This document shows, piece after piece, positions 13,005-24,531 of a DNA stretch of 64,000 nt; position 1 is the first letter of the stretch, and the number at the start of each line of letters is the position of its first letter. The DNA lies in contig VWZP01008290.1 of the NCBI GenBank assembly GCA_013396995.1, forward strand, positions 122,861 to 186,860, in the 5' to 3' direction. The notes beneath the pieces were generated by a model. That model worked only from the letters and a program-made list of their open reading frames with translations, was not told where the DNA came from and did no database searches. This DNA comes from Dicaeum eximium (taxonomy: Eukaryota; Chordata; Aves; Passeriformes; Dicaeidae). Both the position numbers and the translations under genes were made by a program.

Positions 13005-13328
13005 TCCAGAATTGACACTTGCTGCTTTGGCATGCCAGTATTCTGTTTGGAATATTGTTTTGGCGTCTTATTCCTTCTTGTTAGGGGAGATGGGGGAATA
13101 ACAGAATGTGGAGAACAAAGATGGCACAATCTCATTTTCTTCCCTGGCATGATGATAATTTTTATTATTATTATTTTTTCCAGTTATGGCTGTTTTTCAG
13201 AACAGCCCCCCCCTCGCCCCTCCCCACCTGTCCCTGCCCCTTCCCACCCTCCTTCTGCTTCTCAGAGATGAGCAACTTTGCCATCCTTATTGAGTAAATA
13301 AATAAATAAATAAATAAATAAATACATT
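13005..13328. repeat. 324-bp direct duplication, copy 1
   Basis: Aligns at a constant 417-base offset with 13422-13745. I see three substitutions, all within the first 25 bases (AATTGACAC versus AATGTACAC, and CTTTGGC versus CTGTGGC). The C-run and the AAAT microsatellite are the same length in both copies. Such microsatellite identity is unexpected for anything but a very recent duplication or an assembly artefact. The block itself includes an ATT run, a CCCC/CCTT-rich tract and a 3' AAAT array, and matches no repeat family I know. Confidence 0.95.
13295..13323. repeat. AAAT microsatellite in copy 1
   Basis: Seven AAAT units at the right end of the first duplicated block; copy 2 has the same number of units. 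Confidence 0.95.
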
Positions 13329-13420
13329 AATCCCAATGAACATTTTTAAGCTGTATAAAGTTTGGGGAGTTTAATTCCTTTCATGCAGCTTTAATTCGGA
13401 CAAGAAGCCAAACTGCTGGA

Positions 13421-13421
13421 N
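13421..13421. other. Single N at the duplication boundary
   Basis: One undetermined base directly precedes the first matching base of copy 2 (13422). A lone N exactly at a repeat junction points to a join or gap-filling seam rather than a sequencing ambiguity. Confidence 0.95.
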
Positions 13422-13745
13422 TCCAGAATGTACACTTGCTGCTGTGGCATGCCAGTATTCTGTTTGGAATATTGTTTTGGCGTCTTATTCCTTCTTGTTA
13501 GGGGAGATGGGGGAATAACAGAATGTGGAGAACAAAGATGGCACAATCTCATTTTCTTCCCTGGCATGATGATAATTTTTATTATTATTATTTTTTCCAG
13601 TTATGGCTGTTTTTCAGAACAGCCCCCCCCTCGCCCCTCCCCACCTGTCCCTGCCCCTTCCCACCCTCCTTCTGCTTCTCAGAGATGAGCAACTTTGCCA
13701 TCCTTATTGAGTAAATAAATAAATAAATAAATAAATAAATACATT
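13422..13745. repeat. 324-bp direct duplication, copy 2
   Basis: Second copy of the block at 13005-13328, ending in the same AAAT array and 'acatt'. The flanks differ: copy 1 continues into 'aatcccaatgaac' and copy 2 into 'tctgcgagacag'. Fits two partly overlapping contig ends placed side by side, or a true tandem duplication with a 93-base spacer. Confidence 0.95.
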
Positions 13746-14233
13746 TCTGCGAGACAGATTGGAAGAATGTTTGATAATCTGAACCATTATGGAGGTGAAA
13801 TTTCATTACACAGATGGTGACATCCCAATGTCTATCATCAAAACACAGCAGGTAGAAACAATCAGCTAGGCCCATTCCCCACTATAAAATTACACTTACA
13901 TTAATGTCACTCTAGATTTCATTATGCAGAAAATGATATTGCACAGGTCTCTGACATGAGGGAGACTGAGAGAGGAGAAAAAAAACAAAGGAGAGATGTG
14001 AATCTAAGTGAGAGAATGGGGGGAGGATGGGTGGGCAAGGCAGAGAAGCAGAACGTGAAAATGTGAACTAGGAATGATCAGCTCTGCCAACAAAGTAAAT
14101 ACACAACCACATCAAAACCATCAAAACCTCGTGGTGCTTGTGGCACTGTCCTGTCTTGGTCATCTCCAACCACAGCTCCCACTGCAGGTTTTGATTGAGA
14201 GACTCAGACTGAGAAATTGATTCCTTACGGAAG
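13746..14233. other. Unique sequence before an LTR
   Basis: Purine-rich around 13965-14060; otherwise nothing recognised. Confidence 0.5.
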
Positions 14234-14376
14234 TGTTGGAATCCAGGGCACAGAGAATGTCTCTCTGCCTGTTTCAGGAGGCTCTGACCCTCTGCACAAC
14301 ACTGCTTTTACCCTTCGTCCCTGGGAAAAATTGCCAAAACTTTGGGATGAGTTAGAGCACACAGGTTTGAGTTAGG

Positions 14377-14403
14377 TAGTAGTAGTAGTAGTAGTAGTAG
14401 TAG
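14377..14403. repeat. TAG microsatellite inside the LTR
   Basis: Nine TAG units. The related LTR has five at the matching place (26754-26768) followed by a TGG variant, so the array was present in the ancestor and changed length after the insertions. Confidence 0.95.
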
Positions 14404-14505
14404 TGTACCACAGAGTGTATCACAGAGTGAAGAATTTAGGGTTTTAGGATTTTAATATGAGAGTGAATAGGACGCAAGAAGGAGGATTTGGGGTGTTGTC
14501 CCTTC

Positions 14506-14524
14506 TTCCTTCCTTCCTTCCTTC
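14506..14524. repeat. TTCC microsatellite inside the LTR
   Basis: Four to five TTCC units. The corresponding place in the related LTR is a non-repetitive CTTCTTTCTTC stretch, so this is a local expansion. Confidence 0.85.
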
Positions 14525-14941
14525 AGCTCAATTTTCTGTAGTACTGGTGGCAGAAAGTTATTGGTTAGAGAGAGCAGTAGTGTGGGAGTTACGTGCATAG
14601 ATTAGTAGAAGATATTGGTAGAAAAGTAAAAACAAAGTACATGTTAGAATGTAATTGGGTTAAACAGCTTTAAAAGGCCTTGGTTTTGGGTCCATTTTGT
14701 CCATTTTGTGCCTTGCTTCTCACATGCTAAGTCTGGTGTGCAGACGGTGCTGAACTCAAGATAAGATAAGAATAAACAAAACCCTGAAGACCAAGAGAAA
14801 GAGAGTCCTGCACGTTCACCCTTGGAAAAGAACTCAGCCGTGGGAACCCCCCACAAAGGCCCTGGGGGGTTGGGTTCCCACAATTGTTGGGACCAAATAA
14901 AACCAACAGGGAGAAAGAGTGTTTCACATTTAATTTTTACT

Positions 14942-15062
14942 CACGGTATCATAGAATAATAGAACAACCTGACTTGGAAGGGACCTACAAGGATCATCAA
15001 GTCCAACTCCTGGCCCTGCACCCCAAGAACCACAACTTACTAATAAGGCCTGACCTTAATAA
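14942..15062 (-). mobile_element. CR1 LINE fragment, minus strand
   Basis: Starts with the inverted terminal repeat 'tatcatagaataatagaac', then 'acctgacttggaagggacct', 'aaggatcatcaagtccaact' and 'cctggccctgcaccccaaga'. This is the reverse complement of a CR1 3' end. A short, 5'-truncated copy inserted about 40 bases beyond the LTR. Confidence 0.9.
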
Positions 15063-15156
15063 GATCATAGTTTAGCAAACCAGGTACTACATTTAAAAAA
15101 GTCATTTTTGCATGAACATTCTAGGGATACTAGGGGAAAGAGTCCATGCTTCTTTT

Positions 15157-15257
15157 TCCTTCCCCTTTCCCTTCCCCTTCCCCTTCTCCTTCCCCTTCCC
15201 TCTCCCGTTCCCATTCCCATTCCCATTCCCATTCCCATTCCCATTCCCATTCCCATT
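15157..15257. repeat. CCCTTC / CCCATT tract, G-rich on minus strand
   Basis: Polypyrimidine TTCCCC-type units (15157-15209) pass into eight perfect CCCATT units (15210-15257). On the minus strand this gives successive GGG runs separated by three bases, a classic G-quadruplex-compatible pattern. Translations such as MGMGMG or WEWEWE are repeat artefacts. Confidence 0.95.
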
Positions 15258-15598
15258 CACAGGAAGCCTCTTGAATATTGCATTTCACTTTACTCAGCTG
15301 CCATTCCCTAATGTGATTCAAACATTGTGACTTGACTAAATGTCCTATGATTCAATCTTCACCCCGGTCACACCACTGTGATTTTCACCAGAATTGTTCC
15401 TTTGGTGCGTGTTAGAGGAGATCATTCAGCAGGGCCACTGCATGAGAAGTTAACAGAATAATTTAGGAATATCAAATATCGCTAAGTGAAACTGATGAAA
15501 AATTTCTGATGAGGTTTCACATATGGAAAAAAAAAAAAGGTTTGGGATGCCACAAATCTTTCATTTTGATTTAAAAATGCCACCGGAAAATATCTGCT
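15258..15598. other. Unique sequence
   Basis: Nothing recognised apart from a 12-base A run near 15528. Confidence 0.5.
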
Positions 15599-15787
15599 TT
15601 GAGGGTGGTGGGCCACTGGAACACGTTTCTCAGAAAACTCATTCTGGATGTGTTCAGGACCAGGTTGGGTGAGGTTTTGAGGAACATTGTCCAGTGGAAG
15701 GTCTCCTTGATCACAGCAGAAATGTTGAAATGTCATGATCTCTAAGGTAACCTCCAACCCAAACCATTCTATGATTCTGTTCTGTCA
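15599..15787 (+). mobile_element. CR1 LINE fragment, 3' end
   Basis: Keeps 'tgggccactggaacacgttt', 'gtgttcaggaccaggttggg', 'gatctctaaggtaacctcca' and the terminal 'ccattctatgattctgttct'. A short plus-strand copy with internal changes, including 'gtccagtggaaggtctcctt' where CR1 usually has a longer block. Confidence 0.9.
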
Positions 15788-16405
15788 TTTCTGATTCTAA
15801 TGATGTTACAGAAACTATCACTGCTGTATTTCTAAAACCAAGTCCTGATACCAGAAAATAAACTCAGAGGACAAGAAATGAACATTTATGTTGCTCATCT
15901 GTCTTCCAACATTATTGCAGTGTTTTCACTCAAAAATCCAGGTTAATTTTTGAATCTCTCTGCTCTCTGTGTTAAGTGATGAGACACGAGAGAATTTCTT
16001 TCTCTTATCAGTAGAGCTGAATGATTTTATATTTGACAATAGGCTAAGGAACAGGTTTATACAAAAGTGGGAACCTTAGTATTCAAATTAACCTTCTGCT
16101 ACACTTAAAGGAAAAGTGAGTGGAACTTTTAAAGAATAAATTTCATAGCAAAATAAATATTATCTGGCTTCAGCAGTTTAAATTGAATGTGTCTACCTGT
16201 AACACAGACCTGGCTGCTTTTATGATCAATGGGAATCTGACCAATAGGGATTACTGTGGGATACATCTCAGTACATGTAGGTGTCTAGTTTAAACCACAG
16301 CTGAAATTTACTGCTGGCACCTGTGCAATTACATTTGGCCTTAAACTACACAGTCAGTGCATTTAAAAACTTGCCACCATATTAGACTAAGGTTTCATTG
16401 TAATA
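15788..16405. other. Unique AT-rich sequence
   Basis: No repeat family, exon or RNA gene recognised. Confidence 0.5.
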
Positions 16406-16475
16406 TTCTATTCTATTCTATTCTATTCTATTCTATTCTATTCTATTCTATTCTATTCTATTCTATTCTATTCTA
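16406..16475. repeat. TTCTA pentanucleotide array
   Basis: Fourteen uninterrupted TTCTA units. The period of five and the ATTCTATT phase resemble the degenerate CR1 terminal repeat, but no CR1 body precedes it, so a CR1 origin is only a guess. Confidence 0.97.
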
Positions 16476-19400
16476 TTCTGGGATTATGAAAGTTTTAATC
16501 TCCATTAAATACTGAGAAGTCTGAGATTGTGATTGTGAAGTTAGACAATAAGCCTCTAAATATCTGAAATGAGATGAGGTGGCTCTCATTAAGCACTTAA
16601 GAAATTTTGATTCCATGGTTCAAAATCCTTAGAACTGGTAAAAGCTTTATATAAGTACATAAAAATATGCACCTGCCTTCACTAACATACACGTATGCAT
16701 TCTGGCTGGAGAGAAGGCTTTAAAAAGCAGTCACCTGACAGAGGTTCTTCCAATGAAATTTTATGTCCAGTTTTGTAAAGTGAAGGATATGAATATTTTA
16801 GACAAACATTTGAAGACTAATTCAAACAGAATAAGAACCCTTATGTTTTAACCATCACCGTGTTACAGGCTTTATTAAGCAAGAATATCCAGAGCACAAA
16901 TAATGGATCTTCTTTGCATTTCATTTAACAAATATATTGATTGAAGTCCCCTTTCAAACCTCAGCAGACGGGATGCTTTAGGGGTAATTTTTTCAAAGGA
17001 AGTTTTCATGGGGATTTAACCAGCCAACTTCCCTTGATGTTAGCAGGAACTGTGTGACTAAACCGATACATAACTTTGAAAAGACACCCCTAAACACCTT
17101 ATGTTGAATCACTGGAAGCCTTTGAACTCAGCAGGATCGTTGCCTGGATAAGAAGTGGTTGTTCAGATCCAACATATGAATCAGTTATAATAAACAGTGC
17201 TATGAATGTGACAAACATTGCATTTTGCCAAAGAGAAAGGAAAGGCTTGGGTAACACAGAACCAGTGGATTTGTCATTTCTTCCTTCCAATTCCATCTTG
17301 GAGAACACTTCTGGGGAACAACTTCATCATCTCTGATGAGGTAGCTTCATTAAAATAACTCCAGTTTTCTTCAGTCAGCTGCCAATACGACAGTCCCTAA
17401 TGGATTTTCCTGCAGGTCATTTTAAAGCAAACTTAGCTTATTCTAAGTCATTTATAAGCAGCAAGATGACAACCAATCTAGGGCCAAGACCTACAACCAA
17501 AAGAAGCTGGACACTGGTCCAAGCTAAGACATAATTACTTTCAGAATGTTCAGTTTCATTCAAAGGGTTAACTGCGTAACTCTATCAGGATTTTGCTCCA
17601 GATTTGTTTATCATATTGATTGGGTGGAGTAAAGGTGGAATCACTTCCTTGACTTCCTATGCTGTCTCTCTTCTGCTGTTCTCTGCAGGAACTCTGTGTC
17701 CCCTCCACCTCCCATGGAGAAGAAATAGAGGTCTCATGGATGGCTTTTATCAGTCGTGCTGAGCAGGAACCTACAGCAAAGGTCAAATTCAGCCTGAATT
17801 ATTTCAGACCATAGTGTTATTCCCTGACTAAGCCTTTCTTTGTACTTTATATATTCTTCAAAGGGAAGTGCTTTGAACCATTGAATTTGAGAATTTTGAT
17901 TTGACTTAGTTTACCCTCCAGATATGAATATAAGTATATATATATATATTCTTTCAGGAGGAAGGCAAAAATCTTCCTACAAAATATATAAATTGAAATT
18001 AAAAAAAAAAAAAACAAAAACAAAAACCCGTAGCACTGCTATAGGAAATGTTAGACATTTCCAGGGTTATTTTGATAGAAATATTTTCCTCCAAAATACA
18101 CTGTCATTAGATACGATTAAGGTAATCTTCCTAAAATTAGACGAACAGACAGAGATGTACCATTGTCATCTCCTGCAGCTGTCTGCCTACCAGATTTGTG
18201 ACATTTTAGGGGTATCTTTTCAAAGCAGCACACAGAGTTTTAGCTGCATGACTCTCAGAAACATCAACAGAAGCTGATCGATTAAATCCCACACTTGCCT
18301 TTGCTTTGAAAAATTTTCCCCTAAGCTTCCTGTCTGTTGGGCTTTGGAAAAGTACTTCATTATTTCCCATGCAGAGAAATGCAGAAAATATTCAACCTAT
18401 ATTAAAAGATAAATTAAATTAAAATAGAATAAGACTAAAAAATATATAACATAAAATAAAGATCAGGATTTTTACTAGTTCTCTGCTCCCTTGATTGCTG
18501 CTCTGGTACTGTGAATGCATTCCAAGCTTTGTTACATCCATCAGGGATGGTACAGATGGACATTTTGCCTGTCCAACCTGACTCAACCGCTTGAAGATTC
18601 ATCAGAGAGAATCTGTTGGCAATTGCAAATGGATGTAATCCAGAGCCGGCAGATTTTGTTTCTCTAGAGGAAATCAGGACTGTAAAGGGCAGACTAGAGT
18701 GGCAAAAATATTTACTTTTATATTTCATCACTTCAAATTTATAATGGGACAAAATGCCTTTAAAACTTCGCCTTTTTAATACGATACTAACAGAAATTTT
18801 CAATGCAATCCATTTGCTGGCAAGTCAGACACTTGAGAGTGGGAAGCATTTTGAGCCAAAAAAAAAAAAAAAAGAGAAGAAAAGAAAAAGCAATCAGCAG
18901 GGTGACATATACTTTATTAGTCCTCTTCAAAATCACTTCCTTCCCTTTCTCCCTTTTATATTTCCTGTCTTTCCATGTGCTCTCTCGTTACATTACATCC
19001 CTCATTTTAGGCATTTTAATCCCTCCAAAGGGATGCATCCCAGTGGCACAGGCGGTTGTAAGGCACAATTCTCAGCTACACCATGGCTCTTTTACAGTGC
19101 TGCAGCAGCAAAAGCAGCCTTATAGCCCATGGAACTGGCCACTGTGGAATATCCTCCCTGCCATGCACAAAATGGGGTTTCAGAAAGCAAGTAAAGTCAG
19201 CACATTGGATATATAATGGCTTCTGTCACATTTTCCAGTGTAAAAGACCCCCATGCCTGGGCTAAGCATGGGGAATGAGGAAATGGCATCTTGCTTGAAG
19301 CCTTATCATGGCCTTGAGAGAAAAATTCCACAAAATTCAATCTATCTAGCTCTAAAGGGTACCTTTTTCTTCTGAATAAGCTGTGGTGCAATGAGGGGAA

Positions 19401-22400
19401 TCAGTCATTACCTGTTGTAGAAATGTGGGAAAGTTCTCAGAAATATTTCTGAGGCAGTTATAAATATGTGGAAGTTACTTAGTTGACACCTCAGGAATTG
19501 TCAAACACAAGTATTCTGTCTTCCCATAATAGGTAGCTGTGGGATATTTACTGATTTATAGGTAGAAAGAAGTCTTGTTGAATGGTCAATAACACTGTCT
19601 TTCTACATTTGATAAGGATGTACAAGTTACTTTCTCCCTTTCTTCTGAGCCTTGTTTGGCCAGTTTTTAATCAGACTGGAGTTGATCAGAGTATTTTTCT
19701 TCCCATATTTCATGTGTTTACAGCACAGTTGCCACCAAAGATTTCATATCACTGAATGTGCCCACTGCTGACCCACATGGAACAGAAACACCCCCTGCTC
19801 TGCCAAGTCATCTTGTGGGTACAGAGAGCCTGGTGTGGAAGTCCTTTGTTGGAGGCTTTGATCAAGCCAGGAGATCTGGGAATGCTTTTGCATGGGTGTC
19901 TGGGGGAGATGACACAGGATAACTTATAAAATTACCCCATCCTTTTGAGTCAAGAACAAATGCTGCTCCACTTTTCCTACTTACACACGACAAAAATACC
20001 ACTAAATTGTGTTTTTTCATCTACATATTCCCCAAAATTCCCACAAAAGTGATGGTGTCAAAATAAATTTTAAAAAAACCATCTCCTCTGTTCTTCATCC
20101 AACATGGGTACTGTTGGTGGTCTTATGAAATTCACTCTGAGTTTCTTTCTCACTTCCCTCAGGGAAGGTTTTCAGCAATCCTCTGTAGGGAGGAGAGTGA
20201 TGAAGCCATGCAGGAAGAGTGGAACCAGGATAACCTTTCTGCTCACTCTGCTCTCCAAAAAAAAAAAACCAAACACAAAAACCCCAAAAAACAACCAAAC
20301 AAACAAACAAAAAAAAATCCTGAAAACATAACTAGTCGATTTCTCAGCCACAAAACAAAGGCACTTCAGGCTCATCTGGTTCAGTGCTCAAGATGTTGCA
20401 TGTCCTCAAGCCCCATCAATTTCAATTGAGCTGAAAGGCCCCAGTTCCCATTATTCTCTTCCTGTTAGTAAATAGATTCCTGTTACTTCTAGTGAGTTTT
20501 GGGTCTGTACTCCATAACTACAGAAAGCAAAATGTAGAGACATTAAAGCAACTCTAGGTACCTTTGTTCCTGTTTCATTCTTAGCCCAGACCCTCCCTAA
20601 GGGAAGGTAAAGCAGCCTTAGGGCAAGTAAAAATTATATTCTACACTCAAATATTGCACATTATTTAAGCAATGCTTTGTAAAACTGGTATTTTTTATGT
20701 TTTCAGCATTGGTTTATATTCAGGAAATTGAAGAAACAATATAGATAATTTGCAGTTCCTAAGAATTTGCTACCACACTTTCCTATTTCTCTCATACCCA
20801 CTGAGAGTACCTTTAGCAATCTGCTTTGAGCTCTATTTACTTTATAATACTATTTAAATCAAACTAGAAAACTAATATTGCAAACATTATTTGGTTCTAC
20901 AGTGAATGCCCAGTATATGTTTTAATTACAAGTTTGGAGTTTCTTTAGCAATAAAATTCTGTGCAAATGTAAGCTTTAATGTATAAAAGTACATGTATGT
21001 GAATGTGTATGTGTGCATGTCCCTACTGTTGATATTATTTTCATTCTTTTGTAATTTTGTTTTTTACTGCTTGTGGTTATTTCTTCCTTTCTTTTGGATT
21101 TTGCCTACTCTGTTGTCCAGAATAAAAAAAATAAAATAGTCATGACACTTACTAGCAGAAAACATAACAGCTTTGAAATCTATTTTCTTCTCTTTTTAAT
21201 CCTGTTTTAATCCTTTAGAGCTATAAACCAAGGAAAATGCCTGTTTTCTACTGTATATATTTACAGCTTCTATTCTAAATAATTCTAGTGCTTTAGGATT
21301 TGCAATCACCATGATTTCCTATATGGAGAAAAAAACAATATAAAACTTTTAAGCTCCACAGGGAACAATTCAGGATTCTTTAATGTTGGATGCATATAAA
21401 AGCAATCAGAGCTGTTCTTCTCCACTCCAGCTATTTGGCTTTTTTCTGCCATTGTCTGGCATATCCTTACCTTCAATTCCAAGGCAGTTACACTTAATAA
21501 CTAAATGCACTGAGCCAATTATTAAATTCACCACCATGATCCTCCCAACACATGCAAACGATGGACAAAGCTTAAAACCATTTGCCAGAGATGATAATTC
21601 TCTAATTTATGTGCATGTAAGAATTTGCCTTGCACAATCTATAATTGTGATATAAAGAAAATTGTTAATAGAATATAAACAAAGAGTGACCATGAGCTCA
21701 CAGACCATTTTCATCCTATCAGAGATAGAACTGTTCATGACCCTATCTTTCTATTTGCCTCTTTCATGTGTATTAAGTAAAATGTACACAAGGAGAATGG
21801 GGAAGAGAGATGAAAAGGCTCATTAAGCCATCATATTTTTGTGTGATTACAGCATTGTTCTTTACGTGTTCCCTTTCTTCCTAAGAGAACAAAAAGAGAA
21901 AGGAGAACATTTCCTAATGTACAATTTCACAGTGAGTGTGTTGAATATGTGGGACATTTCGTGTCTGGTTTACCCAGTCGAAAAGTGACTATATTCAGGA
22001 AACATCTTGAAAGTTATTCCATTAATACACCGGCCTACAGAAGTATCCTCTTGGTAAGTCTCAGTGAACTCAAAAGAAGTGGAGTGCCTACACAGCACTC
22101 AAAAACAGCCCTTGAAAGAAGAAAGCCTGCAATGGACTATATTGGTTCTAAATTGAGTTCCTCAGTCATATGTAGTTATAGATTCCATGGCTCTGGAAGC
22201 TTCTCTTTTTAGAATTAAACTCCTGAATCCTTCTATTCCCAAGGATGTCCTCTTGTGTGATGTAGCCCTTCCTGAAGCACTCCTTTGGAGTAAGGAGTTT
22301 TCCTCAATGTTTAACTGACATGTTTGGGCCAGTCAGCTTTTATCTGCTGGATAGCTGTTTTCCAGTATTTTCAGATTGCCAATCATATAAAGTTTTTCAC

Positions 22401-24325
22401 TGGAAGATTGAACACTTACTCAGATTTTTGAAGCCTATTGACAGAAGACTTCTTTTTAGCTGTCTGTCATGCACTGCTGAGAACAGCTTCCTCAGGGCTA
22501 AACAAACCAAGCTACTTCAATTTCCTTCTCCAACAAAATGTTTCTACACTCTTGGCCATCATAGGCACTCTCTTCTGTGCCTCCTACCACTTAAAGTCAA
22601 ACTTATTTTGTTCTAATTTTCTGGTTCTGCAATAAGAATGATGATGGCTAATCCTTGAAGAGAAATATCCTTGCTGCATCTCCTTGACAGCTGATAGTGT
22701 TCAAAGACAAGCACCACGTGGCTATGGAAGTGACACCACTGACCTAAACCATGTTAGTCTGAAGGATAAATATTATCTCTCACTTGATAGAAGGTTGAAG
22801 AAAACAAAGAAAATCTGTGACTAAATACTGTTGTTCTCAGAATTGCAATGGAACCTCTTAAGAGCACCAAGAGGAAAAAACTAAAAAACTGTTTGGGAAA
22901 TCAAGGTAATTGCCATTATCTGAGCATCACTTGTTTCTATCAGATAGTCATGTTTTGCTTTTTGTGTGAGCAAAATTCTTCAGGTTTAGGAAAACAATAA
23001 AAATGTCTGAGTGAAGGAAAGCCAATAAATACCTGTGTGGTTATTCTCATAGTTAATGCAGGGTTTGTTTGGTCAGGATGCAAAATCATATTAAATTTTC
23101 TGCGTTTAAAAGAGTTATCTTGTCTTTAAATGGCCATCAATTTTCATGGCTTTAGGAATAAATTAATATCACATTATTCTTCACATTTTTCTTAGATTTG
23201 GGTGCAAAACATAGAAAGAGATATATCTAAGTGTACAGGCATACATCAAAAGGTGATATATACTCCTTGTTCTCAGGAAGCCAGGCTAAAGATGTACTTG
23301 ACTTTGAACAAATGAGAATAAAGTAGCTCTGACTTTTAAAAAATACCACAAAAATAATGTTTCAGTTTCCCAACCAATTCTAAACCCCACACGAGTTAGA
23401 AATTTAAAATCCAAATGCCCCAAACTGAACATAGAATATAATCTGAAAAACTTTATTTTAGGGTTCATAACACGCCGGTTCACGATGGCTTCTTTCTTTC
23501 AGCATGTCACAGGTTGTCATGGGTTATGGCTGGTAACAAACAGGAAGACACAAAACATGGTGAGAAAATGTAGTGAGAGTAGTATTGGCAAATTGGCACC
23601 AAGTCCTTGAAAACCCCAGAGAAAGCTTATCCTTTTGGCCACCCTGATGTCAGGAACAAAGTTACAGTGATATTTGGAGACCAGGTTTCAGCTGCCATCA
23701 GCTGGCGTGGCTGCAACAATGGAGCTAGTCTAGATGGATCTTTGCTGATTTCCATCTGTAAGGGATTTGGTTTTAATCTTCTGTGCTTACTGCCATTACA
23801 GTGTTCTCCAACTGACTCAAAATAAAAGATCTGCTCTTTTCTTCTGAGTAACCCAGAATGATTTGTTAATGTCTATGTGAAGTATTAAATAACTAACACC
23901 ATAGAGAGAGATCTGTCTTCACTGATTTTCTTAAACTCTCCTTTATCTGTGGGAACGATGAAACTGAGTCAGGATAACTGATTAAAATGTGATTCTTTCC
24001 AAAATTTTGTTTCCATAACCTTGCCTGTTTCTTTTTTTTTTTTGTTTGATTTCTATTAATGTGACACTTCATAGCTCAGAAAATCTGGCCCTTTATTTTC
24101 TAAACAGCTACTTGTGTATTACCCTTTGGATATATTTATTTATTTTATTATAAATCCGCTCTTTGCTTCTAGTCTTTATTTCTTTTTCTTTTTATTTACC
24201 AGTAGGGAGACTTAGATAGGCTCAGTTTTCTTAATCCTCTTTATAAATTTAAAAAAAAAAACCCAATTAAGTCTGCACAAAGTCTTGTTTTTCTGATGTA
24301 AAAGAAAATCAGGCTTCCTGCAACA
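16476..24325. other. 7.8 kb of mostly unique non-coding sequence
   Basis: AT-rich, with a TA run (17936-17950) and A-rich tracts at 18001-18028, 18859-18893 and 20258-20313. Frames up to 137 codons (18803-19216, with a second frame 18754-19125 in another phase) pass through the A-tract and lack domains. The stretch 16850-17095 has several homeobox-like ATTA/TAAT words and a few retained CpGs and could be regulatory. Nothing else recognised. Confidence 0.45.
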
Positions 24326-24531
24326 TAATAATGCTTTGCACTTCTATAGACCCTTTTATCTGAGGTTCTCAACTAGCTGTAAAACATGCATTCATTAATT
24401 AAGCCTTGAAAGAGCCAAGACACAAAACATTATGCCTAAGCTGCAGATAGGTAAACTCAGAAGCAGAAATTCCCTATTTTGATGGAAGTAACCCAGATTT
24501 GAGAACTGGGACTCTGAAATCCTAATTTCTA
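24326..24531 (+). mobile_element. Amniote MIR/L3-type ancient repeat
   Basis: The run 'taatgctttgcacttctata', 'gacccttttatctgaggttc', 'tcaactagctgtaaaacatg', 'cattcattaattaagccttg' follows the widely conserved amniote MIR/L3-type 3' pattern (tttgcacttctatagcacc...atctgaggatctcaaagcgc...attaattaagcctcacaac). It continues through 'ctgcagataggtaaactcag' and 'aacccagatttgagaactgg' to 'actctgaaatcctaatttct'. Unusually complete for an element this old. Family assigned from memory of the pattern. Confidence 0.75.

Larger units (their letters stand above)
14234..14905 (+). mobile_element. Retroviral-type LTR, copy A (apparently solo)
   Basis: Shares its whole length with 26617-27266 in the same orientation. 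Both begin TGTTKGAATCCAGGGCACAG and run to a shared 'ttgggttcccac...tgggacca' end. LTR layout is visible: TTTAAAA as TATA-like box (14669-14675), then AATAAA (14771-14776) about 100 bases on, then a U5-like tail. No gag, pol or env sequence flanks it, so it is best read as a solo LTR of an endogenous retrovirus. The exact 3' edge is uncertain (14894-14905), and I found no convincing target-site duplication. A TAG9 array and a TTCC array are expanded relative to copy B. Confidence 0.8.

Noticed and set aside
12894..13688. Two frames containing the same 'CGMPVFCLEYCFGVLFLL' stretch
   Set aside because: They are the two copies of the 324-bp duplication; the frame is interrupted by N and has no domain, so it is not evidence for duplicated exons.
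13005..13745. CRISPR-like or satellite repeat structure
   Set aside because: Only two copies, 324 bp long, in what appears to be bird DNA; it fits duplication or assembly error.
23514..23850. Possible LTR beginning TGTCATGGGTTATGG with AATAAA near 23820
   Set aside because: The start resembles a common passerine LTR opening, but the similarity ends after about 20 bases and no TATA box or matching right end is visible.
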